Positions 9,136 through 18,265 of a DNA stretch of 64,000 nucleotides are shown piece after piece. Both the position numbers and the translations under genes were made by a program. The notes under the pieces are model-generated. The model was given only the letters and a program-made list of their open reading frames with translations. It did no database searches and was not told the DNA's origin. This DNA comes from Agromyces soli (GTDB lineage: Bacteria > Actinomycetota > Actinomycetes > Actinomycetales > Microbacteriaceae): the NCBI RefSeq assembly GCF_022811605.1, contig NZ_CP094533.1, positions 1,736,001 to 1,800,000 of the forward strand, given 5' to 3'. How positions within the stretch are numbered: the first letter of the stretch is position 1; every line of letters starts with the position of its first letter.

Positions 9136-9154
9136 GCGGTCGCGAGCGCGAGCG

Positions 9155-10132
9155 TCAGCGGCGTGCGGCCGGGATCGGGGCGAAGACCGCGGGCCGGCGC
9201 TGCCACTCGGTGATCACGGGGCGATAGCCGCTCCGCGACCAGAACGGCCCTGAGCGAGGATTCGCCGCCGCGTAGCTCAGCAGCACGTACGGGGCGCCGG
9301 CGGCGTCGAGCGCATCGTGCGCGAGCTGCAGGAACGCCGTGCCGAGTCCCGCCCCGCGCTCCGACTCGTCGAGATACATCACCACGAGATACTGGCCGCC
9401 GCCCATGGCGAGCACCTGCGAGTCGGGCTCCGGCGACTCCGCGTCCGGCATCACGTGGATGTACCCGGTGATCTCGCCGTCGCGCTCGAGCACCCAGGTG
9501 GTCTCGGGGGCACGCTCGAGTCTCGCGCGGTACTCCGCGGCGAAGCCGGTGTCGGCGCCGTCGCGCACGGTGACGCCGGCGAAGTGCGCGTCGAGCTCGA
9601 GCAGGCGCGCATCGAGCACGCCGAGCCGGTCGGCGTCCGCCGCCGTCGCGAGCCGCACGACGGCGCCGTCGAGCCGCTGCGGCAGCACGGGAGCCGTCGT
9701 CGCCGCATCACGCGGACGGAGCCGCACGGCGCGCACGCCAGTCGGGCCGAAGCCGCGCGCGTAGAGGGCGTTGACGAGGGCGATGTCCCGCGTGGGCAGC
9801 GAGATGCGCGCGCTGCTGTCGAAGTCGCCCGGGGTCTCGGTCTCGGCGATCCGCTCGAGCCAGGCGTCGAGCACCCGCTCGACCGCGGCGATCCGATCGG
9901 CGTCCTCGCCGGCGCTCCGCAGCTCCAGGGTGTGCCGGCGCAGGGCGCCCCAGACCGCGTCGATCGTGGCGGGGTCGACCGCTTCGAAGCCCGCGATCGC
10001 TTCCGCCCGGCCGTCGCCCGCGATCGCCGCCAGGTAGCCCGGCGCGTCCTCGTCGAGCTCCGCGCCGGCCGGGGCGATGGCGGGGTCGAGTGCGCGGACG
10101 CGCTCGTCGTGGGCCTGCGTGATGCGCGGCAT
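9155..10132 (-). CDS. GNAT-family N-acetyltransferase with unusual N-terminal extension
   Basis: A 325-residue protein. The C-terminal half is a GNAT fold: VRLATAADADRLGVLDARL (about 163-180), the central strand TTWVLERDGEITGYIHV, the acetyl-CoA-binding turn YLDESERGAGLGTAFLQLA with an R-G-x-G-L-G-like loop (about 258-276), and YAAANPRSGPFWSRSGYRP near the end. The N-terminal 150 residues are helical and lack clear GNAT motifs, so it may be a second degenerate GNAT or a substrate-recognition domain. AGAGGAGG precedes the start. Transfer of acetyl from acetyl-CoA to an unidentified amine is the expected reaction. Convergent with the HNH gene. Confidence 0.8.
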   Translation of the reverse strand: MPRITQAHDERVRALDPAIAPAGAELDEDAPGYLAAIAGDGRAEAIAGFEAVDPATIDAVWGALRRHTLELRSAGEDADRIAAVERVLDAWLERIAETETPGDFDSSARISLPTRDIALVNALYARGFGPTGVRAVRLRPRDAATTAPVLPQRLDGAVVRLATAADADRLGVLDARLLELDAHFAGVTVRDGADTGFAAEYRARLERAPETTWVLERDGEITGYIHVMPDAESPEPDSQVLAMGGGQYLVVMYLDESERGAGLGTAFLQLAHDALDAAGAPYVLLSYAAANPRSGPFWSRSGYRPVITEWQRRPAVFAPIPAARR

Positions 10133-10302
10133 CCGCGCCTCCTCTCGGGTCGTCGCTCCAGGCTACGGAGCATCCGCCGCCCGGCGGTTGACTCTCCCCG
10201 AAGCCCGATTGGCATCCCCCGCACGTCTCCGTCGGCACGGGTCCGCCGCCGCTCCGGCGCGGCGAGACTGGCCCTCTCCCATCACGAAAGGACGCTGCCG
10301 CC

Positions 10303-10692
10303 ATGAGCAGTCTCGACCTCGTCAACGCCCACTACGCCGCCTCCGCGCGCGGCGACCTCGAGGGGATGATCGCCGACTTCGCCGACGACATCGTCTGGAC
10401 CGAGTGCGCCGGCTTCCCGACGGCGGGCACCTACATCGGCCCCGCCGCCGTCGTCGACGGCGTGTTCGGCCCCACCGCGGCCGAATGGGAGGGCTTCGCC
10501 GTCTCGGTCGACCGCACGATCGCCGACGGCGGCACGGTCATCGCGCTCGGCCGCTACACCGCGACCCACCGCGGCAGCGGGCGCGCGCTCGACGCGCGCA
10601 CCGTGCACGTCTGGACGGTCGAAGGAGATCGCATCGTCGGCTTCGAGCAGATCGCCGATTCCCACCTCGCGGTCGCGGCGGCCCGGCCATGA
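10303..10692 (+). CDS. SnoaL-like / NTF2-fold protein (129 aa)
   Basis: A small protein of typical NTF2-fold length. It begins LDLVNAHYAASARGDLEGMIADFADDIVWTE, the usual helix-cone opening of SnoaL-like proteins, and ends in strands with DARTVHVWTVEGDRIVGFEQ. Members are isomerases, cyclases, hydrolases or binding proteins; the residues seen do not decide. GAAAGGACG lies upstream of ATG 10303. Its TGA overlaps the ATG of the P1 peptidase gene (ATGA), so the two form a coupled two-gene operon and probably act on the same metabolite. Confidence 0.75.
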   Translation: MSSLDLVNAHYAASARGDLEGMIADFADDIVWTECAGFPTAGTYIGPAAVVDGVFGPTAAEWEGFAVSVDRTIADGGTVIALGRYTATHRGSGRALDARTVHVWTVEGDRIVGFEQIADSHLAVAAARP

Positions 10693-11801
10693 CCCGGGCG
10701 AGCGAGCTCGGGATCGTGGTCGGCGAGCTGCCGGCCGGACCGAACGACGCCATCACCGACGTCGCGGGTGTCCGGGTCGGGCACACCACCCTCATCTCCG
10801 GTGACGGGCCGCTCCGCGTCGGCGAGGGGCCCGTGCGCACCGGCGTCACCGTCGTGATCCCGCGCGAGGAGCCGTGGCACCGTCCCCTGTTCGCGGCCCC
10901 GTTCCGCCTGAACGGCAACGGGGAGCTCACCGGCCTCGAGTGGGTCCGCGAGTCCGGCACGCTGACGAGCTACCTCGCCCTCACGAACACGCACAGCGTG
11001 GGCGTCGTCCGCGACGCGCTCATCGCCGACGAGGCCAGGCGCCGGGGCGGCGACCGCGCCTTCTTCTCCCTCCCGGTCGTCGGCGAGACCTGGGACGGCG
11101 TGCTCAACGACATCAACGGCTTCCATGTCCGGCCCGAGCACGTCAGGGCGGCGATCGAGGCGGCGAGCGGCGGCCGGGTCGAGGAGGGCAGCGTCGGCGG
11201 CGGCACCGGCATGATGGCGCACGGCTTCAAGGGCGGCATCGGCACGGCCTCCCGGCTCGTCCCGGCCGAGTCCGGCGGTTACACGGTCGGCGTCCTCGTA
11301 CAGGCGAACCACGGCAGCCGCGCCCGACTCCGAGTGAACGGCGTGCCCGTCGGCGAGCGCTTCGAACGCGAACTGCCGCCGGTCGAGCGCTTCTTCGACC
11401 GGATGAGCGAGGAGGAGGGCTCCATCATCGTGCTGGTCGCGACCGACGCGCCGCTCCTGCCCACCCAGTGCGCACGCCTCGCGAAGCGCGCGGCGCTCGG
11501 CATCGGGCGCATGGGCGGCGCCGGCGAGAACGGCAGCGGCGACCTCGTGCTCTGCTTCAGCACCGGCAACGACGCGGTCCCCGGCGGCTTCGACCGCGGC
11601 AGCGCGCTGACCAGCACGGTGGAGGTGCTCGCGAACGAGCACATCGACCCGCTGTTCTACGCGGCGATCGAGGCCACCGAGGCGGCGATCCTGAACGCGA
11701 TGCTCGCCTCGCCGACGATGGTCGGCGCGTCCGGCTTCACCGCGCCCGGCATCCCGCACGAGCTTCTCGTCACCGCGCTCGCCGAGGCCGCGGGCCGCTG
11801 A
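10689..11801 (+). CDS. P1 family (DmpA-type) self-cleaving aminopeptidase / amidase
   Basis: A 370-residue peptidase-family P1 (S58) protein. It opens with GPNDAITDVAGVRVGHTTL, has TNTHSVGVVRDAL, and carries the autocleavage site EEGSVGGGTGMMAHGFKGG near residues 160-178, where cleavage before the Ser frees the N-terminal nucleophile of the beta chain. Conserved LVATDAPLLPTQCARLAKRA and NGSGDLVLCFSTGN follow. DmpA relatives release N-terminal D-amino acids or beta-amino acids from peptides and amides. No signal peptide, so it acts in the cytoplasm. Start ATG 10689 overlaps the upstream stop. The gene converges on the oligopeptide-type ABC operon, which is a plausible supplier of its substrate. 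Confidence 0.9.
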   Translation: MTRASELGIVVGELPAGPNDAITDVAGVRVGHTTLISGDGPLRVGEGPVRTGVTVVIPREEPWHRPLFAAPFRLNGNGELTGLEWVRESGTLTSYLALTNTHSVGVVRDALIADEARRRGGDRAFFSLPVVGETWDGVLNDINGFHVRPEHVRAAIEAASGGRVEEGSVGGGTGMMAHGFKGGIGTASRLVPAESGGYTVGVLVQANHGSRARLRVNGVPVGERFERELPPVERFFDRMSEEEGSIIVLVATDAPLLPTQCARLAKRAALGIGRMGGAGENGSGDLVLCFSTGNDAVPGGFDRGSALTSTVEVLANEHIDPLFYAAIEATEAAILNAMLASPTMVGASGFTAPGIPHELLVTALAEAAGR

Positions 11802-11824
11802 CCGCCGTGCCGCCGGCGCTCGCC

Positions 11825-13588
11825 TCACCCGGCGAGTGCCGGCAGCTCGAGCGTGTCGGCGAGCAGCCCCTGCGTGTACGGATGGCTCGGCCGATCGAGC
11901 ACCGCAGCGGTCTCGCCGCGCTCGACGACGTGCCCTTCGCTCAGCACGACGACCGAGTCGGCGATGCTCCGCACGATCGCGAGGTCGTGGGTGACGAACA
12001 GCATCGCGAGGCCCTCGTCGATGAGTCCGCGCAGCAGCTCGATGACCGAGGCCTGCACGGACACGTCGAGCGCCGACGTGACCTCGTCGCAGAGCAGCAC
12101 CTTGGGCTCGCACGCGAGCGCCCGCGCGATCGCGACCCGTTGGCGCTGGCCGCCCGACAGCTCGGCGGGGTACCGCTCCGCCAGGCGCGCGGAGATCTCG
12201 ACGCGCTCGAGCGCCTCCGCGACGACCGCGCCGGTGCGGCGGCCGTCCGAGCCGAACAGCCGGAGGGCCGCCGCGATGCTCGAGCCGACCGTGCGCCTCG
12301 GGTTCAGCGAGCCGAACGGGTTCTGGAAGACGTACTGCAGCTCCCGGCGCGCGGCGGCCGGTCGTGCCCGTGCCGTCAGCGGCAGCTCCTCGCCGTCGAG
12401 CCGCAAGCGACCCTCGTACTGCTCGTGCAGCCCGATCAGGCACCGCGACAGGGTCGACTTGCCGCTGCCGGACTCGCCCACGACGGCGAGGCACCGGCCG
12501 GGCTCGAGCTCGAGCGAGACGTTGAACAGCACCTGGCGCTCGCCGTAGTGCGCGTCGATCCCCTCCGCCTCGAGCACGGCGGGCCGGCAGACGAGCCCGG
12601 GACGCTCCGGCCGGTCGGCGACCCTGGTGATGCGCGTGAGGCGCTGCACCTCGTCCGCGCGCACGCAGCGGACGAGCCGCCCGCCGGGTTCCGCCTCGAG
12701 CGGCGGGCGTTCGAGGCACGCGTCCGTGGCGAAGTCGCAGCGCGCGCGGAACACGCAGCCGGCGTCGCGCTCGCCGACGCCGGGGGCGCGGCCGCGGATG
12801 GGATGCAGCACCTGGCGCTCCCTCGCGGACGGCACAGCCGCGAGCAGCGCCCGCGAGTACGGGTGCCGCGGCGCGCCGAGCAGCGCATCGGTCGGGACGA
12901 GCTCGACGAGCTCGCCGCCGTACATGACGATCACCCGGTCGGCGACGTCGGCGACGACCGCCAGATCGTGGCTCACGTAGATCGCGGCGATGCCCTCGTC
13001 GGCGCAGAGCTGCTTCACGAGCGCGAGCACCTTCGCCTGCGTCGAGACGTCGAGTCCCGTGGTGGGCTCGTCGAGGACGATCACGCGCGGCCGGGCGACG
13101 ACGGCCATGGCGATCGCGATGCGCTGCTGCTGCCCGCCGGAGAGCTGGCGGGGCTTCCGGCGCAGGAAGGCGTCGTCGGCGGGCAGGCCGACGGTGCGGA
13201 GCACCCGGCGGATCCGGTCGAGATTCTCGGCGGGCGGGCCGTCGAGGCTCTCGAGGAGCTGGGTGCGCAGGGCGAGCGCGGGGTTGAGCGCGGTCGCCGG
13301 GTCCTGCGCGACGTAGGCGGCGAGGCGGCGTCGCGCGTCGCGCAGCTCGCCGCCGCGGAGGGCGAGCAGGTCGACGCCGTCGATGACGACCCGTCCGCCG
13401 GCGATCCGGGCGCCGGGCCGGGCGAAGGCGAGCAGCCCGAGGGCGACGGTGCTCTTGCCGGAGCCGGACTCGCCGACGACGCCGAGCACTTCGCCCGGCC
13501 CGAGCGCGAACGACAGCCCGTCGACGATGCGCGCCTCGTCGGCGTCGCGGACGATGGTGAGGTCGGCGACCTCGAGCGTGGCGGTCAT
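11825..13588 (-). CDS. Fused two-domain ABC ATPase, oligopeptide (DppD-DppF) type
   Basis: A 587-residue protein containing two complete ABC ATPase domains. Domain 1 has Walker A GESGSGKST near residue 35, signature LSGGQQQR near 148 and Walker B VIVLDEPTTGLD. Domain 2 has GESGSGKST near 372, LSGGQRQR and LLCDEVTSALD. Between them lies the oligopeptide-family C-terminal region with HPYSRALL and a Cys-rich CVFRARCDFATDAC stretch, the [4Fe-4S]-type motif of OppD-like ATPases. It energises the two permeases encoded upstream. ATG 13588 overlaps the permease stop (ATGA). Fusion of both ATPases into one chain contrasts with the second ABC operon in this window, where they are separate. Confidence 0.93.
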   Translation of the reverse strand: MTATLEVADLTIVRDADEARIVDGLSFALGPGEVLGVVGESGSGKSTVALGLLAFARPGARIAGGRVVIDGVDLLALRGGELRDARRRLAAYVAQDPATALNPALALRTQLLESLDGPPAENLDRIRRVLRTVGLPADDAFLRRKPRQLSGGQQQRIAIAMAVVARPRVIVLDEPTTGLDVSTQAKVLALVKQLCADEGIAAIYVSHDLAVVADVADRVIVMYGGELVELVPTDALLGAPRHPYSRALLAAVPSARERQVLHPIRGRAPGVGERDAGCVFRARCDFATDACLERPPLEAEPGGRLVRCVRADEVQRLTRITRVADRPERPGLVCRPAVLEAEGIDAHYGERQVLFNVSLELEPGRCLAVVGESGSGKSTLSRCLIGLHEQYEGRLRLDGEELPLTARARPAAARRELQYVFQNPFGSLNPRRTVGSSIAAALRLFGSDGRRTGAVVAEALERVEISARLAERYPAELSGGQRQRVAIARALACEPKVLLCDEVTSALDVSVQASVIELLRGLIDEGLAMLFVTHDLAIVRSIADSVVVLSEGHVVERGETAAVLDRPSHPYTQGLLADTLELPALAG

Positions 13589-14472
13589 TCCGCCCTCCCT
13601 TCGGTGCGGGCGATGACCCGGGCGGCGCCCTCGGCGATGAGGTTGCCGGAGACGGTGTAGACGACGATCATGACGACCGGGGCGAGCACGGCGAGCGGCT
13701 GGATGCCGAGGCCGGTGCGGTTCTCGCTCACCATGAGTCCCCAGTCGGCCGCGGGCGGCTGGATGCCGTAGCCGATGAAGCTCATCGAGGCGAGGATGCC
13801 GACGGCCCACATCAGCCGCACGCCGAGTTCGACGAAGAGCGGGGAGGAGACGTTGGGCAGCAGCTCCGTCCGCAGGATGGTGGCGCTCGGCATCCCGACC
13901 GCCTTCGCCCACTGCACGTACTCTCGTCCGATCACCGGCAGCGCAGCGCCGCGGATGACGCGGGCGACGCCGGGCACGAGCGCGACGACGACGAGCGTCA
14001 CGAGCAGCCACGGCAGCGGCCCGAACACGGCGACGAAGAGCAGGGTCAGCAGGATCCCGGGGAACGCGAGCACGACGTCCATGGCGCGCATCAGCAGCGT
14101 GTCCACCCAGCCGCGCCAGTAGGCGGCGGCGAGGCCGACGGCGGCGCCGATCGCGACCGCGAGCACGGCGGAGGTCGGGGCCATCCAGGCGAGGTAGGCG
14201 CCGCCGTGCAGCACCCGGGAGAGCACGTCGCGCCCGAGCTGGTCGGTGCCGAGCCAGATGCCGGGCGAGGGCGGCGCGTAGGGTGCGCCGACCGGCTGGC
14301 TCGGGTCGAACGGCGCGAGCAGCCCGCCCAGGAAGGCGAAGGCGGTCGTCGCGGCGAGCAGCAGCACGCCCCAGCGGACTCGCGGTGCGGCCCAGAGCCG
14401 GCGGAGGCCGGCGCCCCTGGCGCTCGGTTCTCGGCTCGCTGCGACGGCCTCGGTCCTCGGCGGTGCGCTCAT
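13585..14472 (-). CDS. Oligopeptide-type ABC permease, DppC-like
   Basis: A 295-residue inner-membrane permease with a hydrophilic N-terminus, one leading helix (VRWGVLLLAATTAFAFLGGL), the periplasmic APYAPPSPGIWLGTDQLGRD segment typical of DppC/OppC, and five further helices. The coupling-helix EAA-like loop reads EYVQWAKAVGMPSATILRTELLP (split here to its core EYVQWAKAVG). It pairs with the DppB-like permease to form the channel. Start ATG 14472; the gene lies 11 bases downstream of dppB-like and overlaps the ATPase by four bases. Confidence 0.92.
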   Translation of the reverse strand: MSAPPRTEAVAASREPSARGAGLRRLWAAPRVRWGVLLLAATTAFAFLGGLLAPFDPSQPVGAPYAPPSPGIWLGTDQLGRDVLSRVLHGGAYLAWMAPTSAVLAVAIGAAVGLAAAYWRGWVDTLLMRAMDVVLAFPGILLTLLFVAVFGPLPWLLVTLVVVALVPGVARVIRGAALPVIGREYVQWAKAVGMPSATILRTELLPNVSSPLFVELGVRLMWAVGILASMSFIGYGIQPPAADWGLMVSENRTGLGIQPLAVLAPVVMIVVYTVSGNLIAEGAARVIARTEGRAE

Positions 14473-14483
14473 GGCGGGTCCTT

Positions 14484-15470
14484 TCAGCGTCCCTGCGGCT
14501 CGCCGCCGGCCAGGAGGTCGGCGACGAGGTTCAGCACGTAATAAGTGGCGGCGATGAGCAGCACGATGGCCTGGATCACCGGGAGGTCTCGGTTGTTGAC
14601 CGCTTCGACGAGGGCGGCCCCGATGCCCGGGAACGCGAAGAGGTACTCGACGACGACCACGCCGCCGACGGTGTACGCGGCGACGAGGCTCGCCGCGGGG
14701 ATGACCGGGCCGAGCGCGTTCGGCAGCGCGTGCCTGGCGAGGATGCGCGGGGTCCCGAGCCCCTTGAGCCTGGCGGTCTGCACGTACTCGCTCGACATCG
14801 CGTCGATGAAGGCGATCCGCACGAGCCGGCCGAGGTACATCACCCCGCTCACGACGAGCGTGAGCACGGGCAGCACCATGGCCTCGGGGTGCGCGAGCGG
14901 GCTGTCGCCGGGCGGGATGAACGAGACGGGCGGGAGCAGGTGGAAGACCGTCGTGCCGAGCAGGGCGATGAGCACGGTGCCGGTCACGAACTCGGGCGTC
15001 GCGTTCACCACGATGGACGTGCCGAGGAAGCCCTGGTCGAAGGCGCGGTCGCGCCGCTGCGCGGCGACGATGCCGACGAGCAGCGAGATCGGCAGCATGA
15101 TCAGCATCGCGACGACGCTGAGGGTCAAGGAGTTCCGGATGCGTCCCGCGAGCAGCTCCGAGACGGGCATGCCGTTCACGAGCGAGGTGCCGAAGTCGCC
15201 CCGCAGCACGCCCCACAGCCAGGTGCCGTACTGCTCCCAGATCGGCCGGTCGAGGCCGAGCTGCTCGCGCAGCGTCGCGAGCGTCTCCGGGGTCGCGCGG
15301 GTGCCGAGCACCACGCGGGCGACATCGCCGGGCATGGCCTGGGTGACGAGGAAGATGAGCAGGGAGACGACGAGCAGCGTGCCGACGCCCTGCGCGACGG
15401 CGAGGGCGACCGCCCGGGCCCGCCGCGTGGAGCGCGACGGGGCCGGGGCGGCCAGCAGTTCGACGGCCAT
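14484..15470 (-). CDS. Oligopeptide-type ABC permease, DppB-like
   Basis: A 328-residue permease with the DppB signature of one N-terminal helix (ALAVAQGVGTLLVVSLLIFL), the exported TQAMPGDVARVVLGTRATPE segment and five C-terminal helices. The cytoplasmic loop EYVQTARLKGLGTPRILARH contacts the ATPase. It starts three bases after the binding-protein stop, confirming one transcript. It forms the import channel with the DppC-like subunit. Confidence 0.92.
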   Translation of the reverse strand: MAVELLAAPAPSRSTRRARAVALAVAQGVGTLLVVSLLIFLVTQAMPGDVARVVLGTRATPETLATLREQLGLDRPIWEQYGTWLWGVLRGDFGTSLVNGMPVSELLAGRIRNSLTLSVVAMLIMLPISLLVGIVAAQRRDRAFDQGFLGTSIVVNATPEFVTGTVLIALLGTTVFHLLPPVSFIPPGDSPLAHPEAMVLPVLTLVVSGVMYLGRLVRIAFIDAMSSEYVQTARLKGLGTPRILARHALPNALGPVIPAASLVAAYTVGGVVVVEYLFAFPGIGAALVEAVNNRDLPVIQAIVLLIAATYYVLNLVADLLAGGEPQGR

Positions 15471-15473
15471 CGG

Positions 15474-16988
15474 CTACTTCTCGATCGTGACGCCGCGGTA
15501 GTCGATCGAGGTGCGGCCGTACAGGTCGGCGTGGAGACCCTCGACGCCGGCTCGGTAGGCGACGACGCTCTGCGGGTAGGCGGGGACGATGTTGCCGCCG
15601 CCGTCGCGCTCGATCTCCTGCAGCCGGGTGATCATGCCGCACTGCTCGGCGTGGTCGACCGTGCCCATCATCTGCAGCGCCAGCTCCGTGTAGGCGGGGT
15701 CGTCGAAGTGGGTCGCGTTCTCGACGCCGTCCGGGAGGAAGTGGGTCGCTGCCGTGATGACGTAGGGGCTGCCCGAGTACCCGATGAAGAACGGCCAGTC
15801 GCCCCAGCCGTTCAGGAAGGTCGCGGTGTCGAGCTTCTTCACGGTCACGGTGATGCCGGCGCCGGCGGCCTGCTGGGCGTAGAGCTGGGCGGTCTCCATC
15901 ATCCCGGGGAAGACGCCGTCGGTGACGAGGTCGAGCTGGAGGTCCTGCTGCCCGGCCTCGGCGAGCAGCTGCTTCGCCCGCTCGAGGTCCTGCGCGCGCT
16001 GCGGCACGTCTGGCGCCGGGCAATCCGTGTTGTTGCCGAGGAAGTCGTTGCCGAGCGAGGCGTAGCCGCCGAAGGCGTTGTCGATGATCTGCTGGCGGTC
16101 GACGACGAGCTTCAGCGCCTCCTGCACGCGGGGATCGTCGAAGGGCGCCTGGTCGACGCGCATCGACATGGTCAGGTAGCTGCCGCTCTCGCTGACGAGG
16201 GTCTTCAGGTTCGGGTCCGCCTCGAGCGCCGGCACGTCCGTGAACGGCACCGAGTAGGCGACGTCGATCTGGCCGCCGCGGAGGGCGTTCGTGATCGCGG
16301 GCTGGTCCTGGAAGAACTGGATGCGGAGCCGCTCGAAGCCCGGCTGCTCGCCCCAGTAGTCGTCGAAGCGCACGAGCCGCGCCTCCTGGCCGGGGGTGAA
16401 GCTCTCGAGGTCGAACGGCCCGGTGCCGGTCACCTCGCCGGACTCGTCGAGCCCGCGCATCAGCAGGTCCCGCGACGCCCAGGTCTCGGCGAAGGTGCCG
16501 GCCGGGCGCAGCAGGTGGAACTCGACGGTCGTGTCGTCGACGGCGACGACGCCGTCGGGGTCGACGAAGTCGATCTGGGCGGCCGCCGGGTAGACGTGCT
16601 CGGGGTCGAGCATGAACCGCACGCTCTCGACGACGTCCTCGCTCGTGAAGTCGCTGCCGTCGTGGAGCTTCACGCCCTCGCGGAGCTTCACGGTCCACAC
16701 GTCGAGCGCGTCGTTCGGCGTCATCGATTCGGCGAGCCGCATCTCGACGCCGCCGTCGGCGTCGTACGCGGTGAGTCCGTCGTAGAGCTGCTGTCTGAGC
16801 GAGTCGGCGGAGGCCGAGGAGGTCGCCGTGTACGGCTGGATCTCGTCCTTGTTGTTGCCCACGACGCCGAGCACGAGCTCGTCGCCGGACGCGCCGGCGT
16901 CCGTGGCTGCGCAGCCGGCGACCGCCGCGAGGAGCCCGGCGGAGATGAGCGCCGCGGCGAGCCGGCGGCGGAGAGGGATGCGTGACAT
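15474..16988 (-). CDS. Solute-binding lipoprotein, family 5 (oligopeptide type)
   Basis: A 504-residue secreted lipoprotein: positively charged N-terminus RIPLRRRLAAALI, hydrophobic core and lipobox LLAAVAGC at about residues 16-23. The mature chain has family-5 features such as LREGVKLHDGSDFTSEDVVES near 98 and TGPFDLESFTPGQE. Start ATG 16988 follows AAGGAGTTCCCCA. It captures the substrate outside the membrane and delivers it to the two permeases. First gene of the four-gene operon 16988-11825, divergent from an AraC regulator that likely controls it. The substrate (peptide, nickel chelate, sugar oligomer) cannot be read from sequence. Confidence 0.92.
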   Translation of the reverse strand: MSRIPLRRRLAAALISAGLLAAVAGCAATDAGASGDELVLGVVGNNKDEIQPYTATSSASADSLRQQLYDGLTAYDADGGVEMRLAESMTPNDALDVWTVKLREGVKLHDGSDFTSEDVVESVRFMLDPEHVYPAAAQIDFVDPDGVVAVDDTTVEFHLLRPAGTFAETWASRDLLMRGLDESGEVTGTGPFDLESFTPGQEARLVRFDDYWGEQPGFERLRIQFFQDQPAITNALRGGQIDVAYSVPFTDVPALEADPNLKTLVSESGSYLTMSMRVDQAPFDDPRVQEALKLVVDRQQIIDNAFGGYASLGNDFLGNNTDCPAPDVPQRAQDLERAKQLLAEAGQQDLQLDLVTDGVFPGMMETAQLYAQQAAGAGITVTVKKLDTATFLNGWGDWPFFIGYSGSPYVITAATHFLPDGVENATHFDDPAYTELALQMMGTVDHAEQCGMITRLQEIERDGGGNIVPAYPQSVVAYRAGVEGLHADLYGRTSIDYRGVTIEK

Positions 16989-17212
16989 TGGGGAACTCCT
17001 TCGTCCCGGTGCTGGGGGAGGGCGGGGTCGTCGACCTCGCGCTGCCGGCAACCTTCGCCGCTCCGGCGGGCGAGCCTCTACGTGCCCGGGCCATCGTTTC
17101 CGAGGATGTCAATGCGTGTGCTGGGAACGACAACTCCGCACACGGCGTCCGTCGAGCGGCTGCTAGCCTGCCCGCACGGCGCGCCGGGGCGCCGGACGAG
17201 GCGGTGACGACG

Positions 17213-18190
17213 ATGCATCCACACGACGATCGCGGCGGGGAGTCCGCCGCCGGCATGTCGAGCGTGAGCCGTGGGTTCGCGGCGTTCCGCGAGGCGATGG
17301 CCCGCTCGCTCATCCCGATGCAGCTGACGAGCTTCAGCCCGGAGAGCTTCTGGAGCCGGATCAGATCGGCCGAGGCCGATCACGTGCAGCTGACCGAGAT
17401 CACCGCGTCGCGGCACACCGCCGTGCGGGACGCGGGGCACATCGATGCGCGGGCCGAGGGCTTCCTCAAAGTCAACGTGCAGCTGTCGGGCACGGGACTC
17501 CTGATCCAGGACAACCGCCAGGCGCTCCTCCGGCCGGGCGATCTCGCGATCTACGACACCCAGCGCACCTTCTCCCTCGCCTTCGAGGACGACTCGCGCT
17601 CCCTCGTCGTGATGTTCCCCAGGGGCTCGCTCGACCTCCCGCCCGAGCTCGTCGACCGGCTGACGGCGGTCACCATCTCGGGCCGCGCGGGCGTCGCGAA
17701 CCTCGTGGTGCCCTTCCTCTCCCAGGTGGCGTCGAACCTCGACCAGTTGCGCAGCCCGCTCGGGCCGCGGCTCGCGCACAACGTGCTCGACCTGCTCTCC
17801 ACGACGCTGTCTGCGGAACTCGCCGACAGGGCGCCCGAGCTCGGCCACGGCGCGGCGCTGTTCCACCGGGTGCTCGACTACATCGACGTGAACCTGGGCT
17901 CGCCCTCGCTCACCCCCGACGGCATCGCCGCGGCGCACTACGTCTCGACCCGCCACCTGCACGGCCTGTTCCAGGCGCAGGGCACGACGATCGCCTCCTG
18001 GGTCCGTGGTCGACGACTCGAGCGCTGCTGCCGCGACCTGCACGATCCCTCGCTCGCCGAGCGGCCGGTGTCGGAGATCGCCCGGCGGTGGGGCTTTCTC
18101 GACTCGGCGCACTTCTGCCGGGTGTTCAAAGCGCACTCCGGGCTCACGCCGACGGAGTTCCGGGCGCTCAGCGCGGCTCGAGCCCACTAG
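17213..18190 (+). CDS. AraC-family transcriptional regulator
   Basis: A 325-residue regulator. The N-terminal part (about 30-200) is the cupin-like ligand domain of the AraC_binding_2 type, with LLIQDNRQALLRPGDLAIYDTQRTF split across two strands. The C-terminal hundred residues hold the two helix-turn-helix units: SPSLTPDGIAAAHYVSTRHLH and VSEIARRWGFLDSAHFCRVFK, ending HSGLTPTEFR. I chose ATG 17213; GTG 17204 and ATG 17255 are alternatives. Divergent from the ABC operon (224-base shared region) and so its probable local activator. Confidence 0.85.
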   Translation: MHPHDDRGGESAAGMSSVSRGFAAFREAMARSLIPMQLTSFSPESFWSRIRSAEADHVQLTEITASRHTAVRDAGHIDARAEGFLKVNVQLSGTGLLIQDNRQALLRPGDLAIYDTQRTFSLAFEDDSRSLVVMFPRGSLDLPPELVDRLTAVTISGRAGVANLVVPFLSQVASNLDQLRSPLGPRLAHNVLDLLSTTLSAELADRAPELGHGAALFHRVLDYIDVNLGSPSLTPDGIAAAHYVSTRHLHGLFQAQGTTIASWVRGRRLERCCRDLHDPSLAERPVSEIARRWGFLDSAHFCRVFKAHSGLTPTEFRALSAARAH

Positions 18191-18265
18191 GCGCGGTCGA
18201 GGATGCCGCGCCGAACGCTGCGCATCCGAGCGCCCCGTCCGGGGGGTAGTGCTCATCTGCGCGCT

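Noticed and set aside
13585-17313. Very long open frame of 1242 codons on the minus strand
   Set aside because: Only the first-frame end (13585-14472) is a real permease. The rest is rich in Arg/Ala/Pro and lies across the DppB and binding-protein genes; it is an effect of high GC content.
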